The translations under genes were made by a program, and so were the position numbers. From NCBI GenBank assembly GCA_015680685.1, contig MNCI01023335.1, positions 1-45,368 on the forward strand: 45,368 nt of DNA, written 5' to 3'. Below are positions 1-7,810 of this stretch, in pieces (the stretch's first letter is position 1; every line of letters begins with the position of its first letter). This DNA is from Gnetum montanum (taxonomy: Eukaryota; Streptophyta; Gnetopsida; Gnetales; Gnetaceae). The notes beneath the pieces are model-generated. The model saw only the letters and a program-made list of their open reading frames with translations, was not told the origin of the DNA and did not search any database.

Positions 1-37
1 ATTTCCAGCTGCCGACGTTTTCCGTCGTTACAATTGG
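1..37 (+). pseudogene. E2 gag fragment left of the E1 insertion
   Basis: If E1 and one copy of its ATTGG duplication are removed, base 37 joins base 7811 and an open frame runs through the junction into the gag frame that starts MPHVIPASMY. This short piece is therefore read as E2 gag interrupted by E1. It is too short to recognise by itself; the call rests on the target-site duplication and the frame. Confidence 0.6.
33..37. repeat. Target-site duplication ATTGG, left of E1
   Basis: ATTGG lies directly before the TG that begins E1 on this strand; the same five bases follow the other end of E1 at 7806-7810. Five-base duplications are normal for Ty3/gypsy integrase. Confidence 0.75.
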
Positions 38-1485
38 TGTAATGATAGAAAATGTCGGCAGCTGGAAAATACCAAACAAAATTCCATGTACACAGTTTTG
101 ACCACAGATCTGTGTGAGGGCTATGCTAGAAAAACGAATCCGCGGTGCCCTGAACGGTCTTGTCGATCAGACAGGGACTTATTAAATTAGTAAACCGATG
201 GGGATTGTGAATATTTCGTGGATCAATTTGATTCGATGAGTTGCAAAATGAGGGAAAAACAACGTAGATGAATTATAACGATGAAACGCTAACACGATAA
301 GAGGAGGCTAACACGAGAGAAATGCGTGGTTTCAAGATCTACACTTTGGCTTGAAGAATGAATATTTTGTATATCACGTTACAATGGGGAGACCCCGATT
401 ACTTAATGTGAGGCAAACACAAAATAACAAGAAAATTATCCAAGCAGAAGTCCGATCTACCTTGTGGGCCAAAGATGAGATGAAAGGAAGGTCAAGTTTT
501 GACGTCTATCAATCAACTATTTCTGATCAATAGAGCCTGCAAATCATGCAAGATGATCTCACGATCTCTGATCTACTCTTTTCGCCTTAGGTAGCTTCTG
601 CTCAGGGCTGCTAATGATCGCTGATGGAGAAAGTTGTGTCTTCCCCAAAGGAACGATTGCTCCTGCTGCCAATGCTTGAGCAAAATGTGCTCTGTCTCTG
701 CTAGAGGGTGATGCTGTTTGTCTTCCCCAAAGTTGTCTCTTCTCTATTTTTCTGTTTTTCGTGTTTGCTCAAAATGATAAGTGCTCGAGTGCTCAGAAAA
801 ATGCCCTTGCCTCTTTGATTTTGCCCCCCTTGTATCTTTGTCGATTGAAGTATTTATAGGTTGAGACATCTTGTGAAAAAGACACAACCCTGATGACATG
901 TGTCCCGAATTTCCCGGATAACGTTGACTTGACTAATTGACTCCATCGCGTCAAATGGTAACATACACTGTTTGCGTTTTTGCCGAAGCTGCTTCATGAT
1001 TACGTGCAATATGCTTATCAGCGTATTGCGTGTATGGACAACAAATGCGTAACTGCTTTGATCAGCTTTACGCTGTATCACATTTGTTTATGCTGCATTG
1101 CGTGGCGGAGCGTAACAAAGCATGAGAATGATGCGTCAAGCTATTTTACGCTCATTTACGCAGCGGAGCGTAGTGAAGCGTAAAATGACCAAATTGATGA
1201 CAAATTACGCGGATGTACGCTGCGTAGCGTAACTAGCGTAAAATGATTAGTTTGCAAAAAAGAAGAGCCGATCTATCACACTTTTTGCGCTAAGCATCAT
1301 CACGCAATATTGCGTAATGTAGCGTAAAATAGAAAACATAGTAAAATCCGGGATCTGTAAGGAAGTAGGAGTTTTGATGCCGAGGGCCATCTCACCTTGT
1401 TCTGTCTTCTGGAATTCTGATATGTACGCTTGCCTGAATCGTGAATCTTTGCCTGAGGCTGACTCACAATTTTTACGATGTTTCA
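38..1485 (-). repeat. E1 3' LTR (about 1448 bp)
   Basis: On the minus strand it begins TGAAACATCG at 1485, right after a purine tract, and ends in ATTACA at 38. Bases 851-1485 match 7171-7805 over exactly 635 positions without net indels. Upstream of the TATA box it is full of GCGTAAA/TTTACGC motifs. The R-U5 part (850-38) has no match at the other end of E1. Its last 200 bases share patches with the end of the E2 LTR (a run like TTCTAGCNNANCCCTCA), which supports an LTR assignment out to base 38. Confidence 0.72.
851..860 (-). promoter_or_regulatory. E1 3' LTR TATA box
   Basis: The minus strand reads CCTATAAATA at the point where the two E1 LTR copies stop matching. The surrounding TCTCRRCCTATAAATA is also present in the E4 LTRs, so the core promoter is shared between otherwise different families. 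Confidence 0.7.
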
Positions 1486-1500
1486 ATGGCCCCTCTTTGT
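1486..1500 (-). other. E1 polypurine tract
   Basis: The minus strand reads ACAAAGAGGGGCC just before the LTR start TGAAACA. E2 has CAACAAAGAGGAACCAA followed by TGAAACA at its own 3' LTR (24899-24923). This shared tract-plus-LTR start fixes the LTR edge in both elements. Its role would be to prime plus-strand DNA synthesis. Confidence 0.78.
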
Positions 1501-2639
1501 TGACAGTTAGAGGGCTTGCCCGAAATACATCGACAAAGAATACGAAACACCGGATTGGTAAAAGCATGAGCAGCATTCATCAATGGTTACTCAAGTGTCG
1601 CCCTGTCAACATAGAAGAGCAAAGTTGGAGGGAATGGGAGATAGGATGGTATAGTAGGAAACAGGTTCGTGGAAGACAGAAATGAGTTAGGATGGCGGAA
1701 GTATGGAATACGCTCATTGAGCACACAAAAACGTATGCATACTTAGGTCAACAGGAATGCTTTCAGACAAGCATAGCGCATCAGCCTGAGATTTCTCTGT
1801 TACAGGCTATAGCAGGAATGCTTGCAAAAGGAGCATGGCGTGTCACTTCTGCGATATCTCTGCTACGACACTTAATTGCATTACATCCGTTTATAGACTT
1901 GATTGCAGTGTGAGTGCGGAAAATGGGTGCTTTGCATATGTAGTTTTTTTATATAGGAAGCAGGTGGTAGGGATGAAACGAAATAAGAGCTAAGAGTAGG
2001 ATTATGAGGGAAGAGACATGCACTTCTAAGTGGGCGGGCGAACCTAAGCAGCCATCTCAAAACGCTGTTTGTACTTCACCGCTCAGATGAACGCACCTTT
2101 AAACGACATCCTCGAAACAAGCAACCTGCAACCAAAGGAGAAAATAGAAGATACCATTGTCCGTGTGAATTGCGGGCGAGGTTGTCGAAACCAACACTAT
2201 TAAAGGCGAGATAAATTGATCGGGCCATGTAGGAGGAACTGTAGCATGAGGCCAGAGTCACCAATCTGTATGCTTGGCCTAGCATATCACTGCCAAAAGA
2301 CATCAGACACAGTGCACCTAATTGGTTACGCAAAGAACCAGCTAGCTGCATCTGCTAAGCCAGCGTCTGATAGCCATGATCAGTGGAGGTCCCCGAGGTC
2401 GTTGTCGATGAGGATTTCATCGGGGCTCCGATCGACGAAACTAAACCCTCAGAAGTACCACCACTGCAGTGGGCACAGCGACGACATCTCCGAGGGGTCA
2501 ATGGTATGCCTCTGAGCTCATCCAAGGAATCAGTAGGATGCCGATGGGGTGGCGATGCTGGGACTATCCCAGTATCCCACCCTATTTTTCGTGCAACTGT
2601 ACAGAGATGATCACACTCGCCTGATTTGCATGGTGGCAG
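1501..2639 (-). other. E1 3' region between array and LTR, no gene seen
   Basis: About 1.1 kb lies between array 3 and the polypurine tract. It has no coding homology that I can recognise and only short open frames. E2 has an equally long gene-free stretch in the same place (23841-24896), so this is probably normal 3' untranslated sequence of the family. Confidence 0.5.
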
Positions 2640-3185
2640 CCTGTAAGTCCTAGTTTTAAGTCTTGGTAGACTGTCATTACTGGTTTTAAGTCTCAGCAGA
2701 CCATGGTCCCAATTTAAAGTCCAGGCAGACTGAGAAATGCTAGTTTTACGTCGTAGCGAATGGTGTCGGGGTTGGTTTATGGTCTCAGTAGACCGTGCTG
2801 TGGGTGTCAGTTTCATGTCATGACCCAAGGATAAATCTGTGTTGGTTTTACGTCTCAGTAGATGGTTGCTTACCTTTGCCAGTTTTGTGTCATAGCGAAC
2901 AGCCGGTGCTAGTTTAGCGTCGTGGCAGACGCGTGCAAAAGATGCCAATTTTTTATCTTGGCGGACCTGTACAACACTGCCAGTTTTACGTCGTAGCAGA
3001 CGGTTACAATTTGCTAGTTTAGTGTCGTGGCGGATGCATGAAAGGAGTGCCAGTTTTACGTCATAGTGGACGGTTGTTGCCAGTTTAGCGTCATAGTAGA
3101 CGATTGTTGCCAGTTTAGCGTCATAACGGATGATTGTTGCCAATTTAGTGTCATAGCGGATGATTGTTGCCATACCTGATATTGA
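2640..3185 (-). repeat. Array 3 of E1: about 16 degenerate units after integrase
   Basis: Units of roughly 25-45 bases follow one another. On the minus strand the typical unit is CATAGYGGATGA-type spacer followed by TATGACGCTAAACTGGCA. The best-kept units are at 3050-3180. Two subtypes alternate: one with TGACGNTAAACT and one with CTGAGACTTAAAACT. One minus-strand frame (3188-2355) stays open across the array and reads as repeats of RYDAKLATI, but an open frame in a repeat needs only one stop-free unit. The same core occurs in the arrays of E2 and E3. Confidence 0.85.
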
Positions 3186-3215
3186 CACTGGAGATGCTGC
3201 TAAATGTAGTACTAC

Positions 3216-4246
3216 TTCAAATATATGTGATTTACAGGATTCGGTAACTCACTGCCATTGACGTTCGCTAACTTGAATGCTCCGTTGCTGTACGCATCAA
3301 TTACCAAGAAAGGGCCCTCCCAGTTTGTAGAGAACTTGCCTGCTGGTTCACGCACGGCCTTGAGAACTAAATCTCCTTTCTTGATCAGGCATTACTGAAG
3401 GTTATGGCGATGTTTCTACCTCTGCTTGTCTTGATACTTTTCAATTTTATCAAGCATCTGTATTCGCTTTTCTTCGACTGAATCCAAATCCATGATCTGA
3501 GACTCGGTGTGTTGAGCCTCATTTATAATCATGGAAAGGACCATTCTCAAAGAAGGAATTTGCAACTTGAGGGGCAGCACTGCTTTAGAGCCATAGACCA
3601 GGCTATAGGGCGTACTGTCTGTAGCCGTCCTACATGTAGTACAATATGCCCATAGCACATAGAGAATTTTTTCGTGCCACCGCCTCTTGTTACTGTCGAG
3701 CATTTTCTTGAGCAGATTGATCATGACCTTGTTTGTGGCTTCAGCTTGACCATTCGCTTGCGGGTAATAGGGTGAGGAAAAAGATTGTTTAATGCCAAGG
3801 CTGTCAAAGAAGGATTTGGTTTCCGTACTACTAAACTGTGGCCCATTATCGGTCACGATAGTCATCGGGAGACCAAATCTAGTTACAATGTTGTCCAAGA
3901 TAAAATGGCAAATCTACTAAGATGTAATCTTCCGTAGAGGGATAGCCTCTACCCACTTCGTAAAGTACTCAGTAGTGGTAATTATGAAGCTATGACTTGC
4001 GAAAGATTTCGGTGTAATAGGGCCTATAATGTCTAGTCCCCATCGTTGGAACGACCATGTTATCTGAGTCGTATGTAATTTTGTAGGTGACACGTGTATA
4101 AGGTTTGCGTGACGTTGACATGTGTCACATGTTTTAACCTTTGTCAGACAATCTTTTTCCATGTAAGGCTAGTAATACCCTAAACGACGGATTTTTAAAG
4201 CCATAGTGCATGGTGCTACATGTCCTTTGCATAATCCCTCGTGAAC
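3216..4246 (-). pseudogene. E1 integrase (HHCC zinc finger, DDE core, C-terminal domain)
   Basis: This enzyme inserts retrotransposon cDNA into the genome. The zinc-binding N-terminus shows a His pair in EGLCKGHVAP and the Cys pair in CDTCQRH (about 4230-4090). The catalytic core has WGLDIIGPI, VTDNGPQF and NGQAEATN, so all three acidic residues are kept. The C-terminal part (to about 3216) has GDLVLKAVRE and NWEGPFLV, the GPY/F-type region. Stops occur near 4245, 4175, 3905 and 3415 and the end is ragged, so it is not translatable, yet the active site is intact, unlike in E2 and E4. Confidence 0.9.
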
Positions 4247-5425
4247 CTAGGCAACAATACGCTGGGCTTGGTCCTTGTTAACGCAAGTAAGAAGCACACC
4301 ATCAAAAGAGCGTCTACAAAGAGTACTATCTCCTATGATGACGTATTGCCTAGCTCGTTTGCAAATTGCGTCTTTTTGTGCGTGTGTCAATTCAGAAGGT
4401 AGTTCGCCTTGCAAAAGGTAGGTTTTGATGCTATCATACCATTCTGGCATTCTATCCTCGAGCAGAGAAGACACTTGCACCAGCTGAATGATGGGCTCTG
4501 TGCAATCTGTTATTAATGTAGGATAAGTGTTGAGCAGATGTGAGGGTACGTTCAAAGCCAGTGTAGCCAGTGCATCGGCCAGTGTGTTATCGGTTCGCGG
4601 CACGTGTTGGGCATCGATAGTTGCAAATCGTCTCAGAAGATCTTTAGCCATATCGTAATAGGGCTGTAGGTGTACAGCCTTGTAGGCATAGACTCCTGTG
4701 ATTTGATTAATGATGAGCATCGAATCACCCCGAATCGCCAGGTGTCGAACATCTAGTTCATTGGCAATTAGTAATCCCCTGAGGAGCCCCTCGTACTCTG
4801 CCACATTGTTCGTACAGGGGAAGGTCAAGCGATAAGTGTGGAGACGCACATCCTCAGGTGATAGCGTAATAACGGTGGTAGCACTACCACCTCTGGCGGT
4901 TGAAGCTCCGTTGAAATACAACGTCGCCTCGGGGCCTGTCAAGACAGGGCTTAAACTATGTACATGTTCGTCAGGGAACTCAGGTTCTATAGTCGTCTGG
5001 TTGTTAATTGGTGACGTTACTAACTGGTCAGCTATCGCTTGGCCTTTCGTAGAAGATTGGCCAATATAATGCAGATTGAATTCTGCCGTGATAGCCTTCC
5101 AACGAGCTATTCTACTACTCTCATATAGGTTGTGCGTAATGGCCCTAAGAATGTTGTTTTTACAAATGATATTAACTTGACTACGGAAATGATAATGTCT
5201 ACACTTTTTGAGCGTAAATACTAACGCTAAGCAGTTACGCTCTACTTTGTTGTACCTCGTTTCGTACGCACATAGAGCATGACTCAAGTAGTAGATGGGC
5301 ACTTCCGACCCATCATCCCTCCTTTGACAAAGTAATGCTGCTAATGCTACGTCCGAAGTTGCGAGGTAAATGTAAAATGGTAGGTCCCTTTATGGCGGGA
5401 AAACTATTGGTAAGTGTTGAAGTTC
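4247..5425 (-). pseudogene. E1 RNase H and second, archaeal-type RNase H
   Basis: From 5302 down, one long open stretch carries the RT-linked RNase H (IYYLSHALCAYETRYNKVE, NCLALVFTLKK) and then a second RNase H (about 4960-4560). The second domain has YFNGAST, CTNNVAEYEGLLRGL, IRGDSMLIINQ and HVPRTDNTLADALATLAL. The order of acidic residues is that of the archaeal-type RNase H of Tat elements, but the first catalytic Asp is Asn (FN rather than FD). Together the domains would remove RNA during reverse transcription. Confidence 0.9.
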
Positions 5426-6440
5426 CTATTTTAGGCTATCAAACACACGTTGACAATCGTCCATCCATTCGAAATTAACCCCCTTTTTGAGCAAATGTTG
5501 CATGGGGTGTAGCTTGTCGGTTAATCTCGAAATGAACCGACGTATAAACTGTAATCGTCCTTGTAACCCGCGTAATTGCTTGAGGTCTGTAGGAGGTGTT
5601 AGCTCGACAATGGCTTTGATCTTATTAGGGTCGGCTCGTATGCCAGTTTCTGACACCACAAACCCCAGCATGCATCCGGTTTTGACTCCGAATATGCACT
5701 TCTTTGGGTTAAATTGGAGATCGTATTTGGAGCACCTTTTAAGGACTAACTCCAGGTCTTCTGAATGATCTTCTGACTTTAAAGTCTTAACAGCTATATC
5801 GTCTACATAATGATTCAGTCTCCCTAAGAGGTAATCACTAAAGATGTATGTCATGGCTCGTTGATACGTTGCTCCGACATTTTTTAGATTGAAAGGCATC
5901 ATAGTGTAGCAAAAAGTGCCCCAGGGTGTCATGAACGTTGTGGTCAATTGATGTTCTGGGTTGATGCGAATCTGATTATAGCCCGAAAGCCATCCATAAA
6001 GGATATCAGCGCATGCCTAGCTGTCGTATCGACTAGTTGGTTGATACTCGGTAGTGGGAAGTTATCTTTGATTGTGGCCTTGTTTAAATCTCAGAAGTCT
6101 ATGCAGATGCGTATGCTTCTGGTTTTCTTTGGGACGACTACAATGTTAGATACCCAATCTGAGTAATCGACCGTGCGGATGAAACTAGCCTGATACAGTT
6201 TGGTGATTTCATCAGGCACGGCTAGCACGATCTCTGGCTTGATTTTTTGTACCTTTTGCGTAATTGCTTTAATCTTCGGGTCTAAGATTATGTTATGCTA
6301 GATTAACCTAGGATCTAGTCCCGACATATCCTCATATGACCATGCAAATATCGTGATATTGTCTTGCAGGACCTATTTTATAGAATCGTGCATTTTCTGN
6401 CATATGACCATGCAAATATCATGATATTGTCTTGCAGGAC
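5426..6440 (-). pseudogene. E1 reverse transcriptase
   Basis: RNA-dependent DNA polymerase of the pol polyprotein. Seen in order: FIRTVDYSDWVSN and VPKK (fingers), DLNKATIKDNFPLPSI, ISFMDGF, TPWGTFCYTMMPF, then the catalytic YVDD (about 5800) and GFVVSETGIRADPNKIKAI. One stop replaces a residue before DLNK (about 6088). A missing base just after SFMDGF (about 5975) shifts the frame. The catalytic motif is kept. It is co-oriented with the flanking RNase H and linker. Confidence 0.93.
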
Positions 6441-6467
6441 CTATTTTATAGAATCGTGCATTTTCTG
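6333..6467. other. 67-bp duplication around a single N: likely assembly artefact
   Basis: Bases 6333-6399 and 6401-6467 are the same 67 bases with one difference (CG against CA) and are separated by one N at 6400. The protein frame runs normally through only one copy. This is what two overlapping contig ends give when joined without merging. Confidence 0.9.
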
Positions 6468-6755
6468 GTCTAGTAAAGAACTGACTTTAAGCATTTTGGC
6501 CTCACCCTTATGCGTAACGATAGACACCTCATTGAGGGGGTCTTCGGTTATGTCCCCAGCCTCCAGGTCTAGCGTGCACGTCGACTGTTCTGGCCATTCT
6601 AGGGACGTTTCCAACGTGGCTATGGTTACGTCGTCCAAAGGGAGGTAAATTTCTACTAGTGTAGTGTCGAATTTCCTAACTACTCTCTCGTAGGGGCCTG
6701 TCAAAGTTAGAGGTGCTGAAAATATTGCATCCATTTGCCAACCGTCCTGCAAAAC
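6441..6755 (-). pseudogene. E1 N-terminal RT linker of pol
   Basis: About 100 residues upstream of RT, including MDAIFSAPL, LDLEAGDITEDPL and MLKVSSLLD. The same segment opens E2 pol at 17004 (SAPLIIDG, LDIETENITEDSL, ILKLSTLL). Similarity between E1 and E2 begins right after a CAG preceded by a T-rich run (GGCGGTTTTGCAG), the look of a 3' splice site. No function is known to me. Confidence 0.75.
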
Positions 6756-6854
6756 CGCCAAATGCGTAAATGATTAGGAGAAAGCATGACGTGGTGTTAT
6801 CGAACGTGGAAAGCTAACTGAATTTTGAATATTGTAAAGAGGCTATAATTAATG

Positions 6855-6915
6855 CTACTCGATTACGAGGTGATAAGATGTGGTAGTTTAACGTCATTTC
6901 GGACAGTGGCGCATG
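6855..6915 (-). repeat. Array remnant upstream of E1 RT
   Basis: The minus strand reads GTCCGAAATGACGTTAAACT, then ACCACATC. The same bases open array 1 of E2 (11325-11350). It sits about 100 bases before the RT linker, where E2 has array 2. Because it matches array 1 more closely, the E1 deletion may have fused the two sites. Confidence 0.75.
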
Positions 6916-7170
6916 CGATATCCGCCATATTAATATCTTGATTTTTGGGTTCCATTTTAGGAAAGTCCCGCTGAAATCAGATATCAAGTCAGTGATTCTC
7001 GCATATAAGTAAGTAGTTTTCGGTGAGAACGGGCTGCTGGCTGTCGTGAATTCAAATTCTTAATTGTTGCTGAGCAAGAGGAGAAGGAGCAGAAGATTGG
7101 AGCATGTAGTTTGTGAAGATTTGAAGGAGTGAAGCTTTGAAAGTTTTGAAGTTGAAGTTTTGTGAATGAG
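6916..7170 (-). other. Unassigned stretch between E1 5' LTR fragment and array
   Basis: On the minus strand this begins straight after the TATA box with a CT/A-rich leader-like run and contains an ATG (MEPKNQDINMADIA), followed about 90 bases later by a stop. It does not match the R-U5 of the E1 3' LTR or the region before array 2 in E2. It may be leader sequence from a related subfamily or the product of a deletion. Confidence 0.4.
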
Positions 7171-7180
7171 TATTTATAGG
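7171..7180 (-). promoter_or_regulatory. E1 5' LTR TATA box
   Basis: CCTATAAATA on the minus strand, preceded by CGTCTCGG. It would drive transcription into the E1 pol region. Confidence 0.65.
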
Positions 7181-7805
7181 CCGAGACGTCCTGTGAAAAA
7201 GACACAACCCTGATGACATGTGTCCTGAATTTCCCGGATAACGTTGACTTGACTAACTGACTCCATCGTGTCAAATGGCAACATACGCTGTTTGCATTTT
7301 TGCCGAAGCTGCTTCATGATTACGCGCAATACGCTTATCAGCGTATTACACGTATGGGCAACAAATGCATAACTGCTTTGATCAGCTTTACGCTGTATCA
7401 CATTTGTTTACGCTGCGTTGCGTGGAAGAGCGTAACAAAGCATGAGAATGATGCATCAAGCTATTTTACGCTCATTTACGCAGCGGAGCGTAGTGAAGCG
7501 TAAAATGACCAAATTGATGACAAATTACGCGGATGTACACTGCGTAGTGTAACTAGCGTAAAATGATTAGTTTGCAAAAAAGAAGAGCCAATCTATCGCA
7601 CTTTTTACGCTAAGCATCATCACGCAATATTGCGTAATGTAGCGTAAAACAGAAAACATAGTAAAATCCAGGATCTGTAAGGAAGTAGGAGTTTTGATGC
7701 CAAGGGCCATCTCGCCTTGTTTTGTCTTCTGGAATTCTGATATGTACGCTTGCCTGAATCGTGAATCTTCGCCTAAGGCTGACTCACAATTTTTACGGTG
7801 TTTCA
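7171..7805 (-). repeat. E1 5' LTR, U3 and TATA part only
   Basis: A 635-bp direct copy of 851-1485 in the same orientation. It begins TGAAACACCG on the minus strand and ends at the TATA box CCTATAAATA (7180-7171). Differences from the other copy are nearly all C/T or G/A, many at CG sites inside GCGTAAA motifs. The R-U5 half is missing, so the 5' LTR is truncated at 7170. Confidence 0.85.
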
Positions 7806-7810
7806 ATTGG
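7806..7810. repeat. Target-site duplication ATTGG, right of E1
   Basis: ATTGG directly follows the E1 terminus TTTCA and matches 33-37. Confidence 0.75.

Larger units (their letters stand above)
1..72. repeat. Near-perfect inverted repeat at the E2/E1 junction
   Basis: Bases 1-22 and 48-72 are reverse complements (arm core CCAGCTGCCGAC) apart from one substitution and one extra base. Inside them TTAC and GTAA pair as well, so the whole can fold as one hairpin. The right arm is in the LTR end of E1 and the left arm in the flanking gag DNA, which an ordinary insertion does not explain. The window starts inside it, so its left limit is unknown. Confidence 0.75.
38..7805 (-). mobile_element. E1: Tat-type Ty3/gypsy element, internally deleted
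   Basis: Minus-strand element. Reading from 7805 down: a partial 5' LTR (7805-7171), an unexplained stretch, one or two array units (6855-6915), RT linker, RT, RNase H, second RNase H, integrase, array 3 (3185-2640), about 1.1 kb without genes, a purine tract and a 3' LTR (1485-38). Gag, protease and the antisense gene present in E2 and E3 are missing, as is the R-U5 part of the 5' LTR. The ends are TG/CA with duplication ATTGG on both sides. Protein and LTR similarity place it in the E2 family. Confidence 0.82.

Noticed and set aside
990-1345. GCGTAAA-rich DNA considered as a CRISPR or simple satellite array
   Set aside because: Spacing is irregular, motifs are 6-10 bases and on both strands, and the context is a eukaryotic LTR.
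1374-1685. Plus-strand frame of about 100 codons across the E1 LTR end
   Set aside because: It runs from LTR U3 through the polypurine tract into untranslated sequence, with no similarity between the two LTR copies beyond the LTR edge.
2216-2610. Plus-strand open frames opposite array 3 of E1
   Set aside because: They are mirror images of the repeat array and its 3' flank, without codon character or homology.
6960-6990. Possible tRNA-Met primer-binding site in E1 (TGATATCTGA)
   Set aside because: Only a partial match to TGGTATCAGA, not preceded by CA, and the LTR end is missing there.
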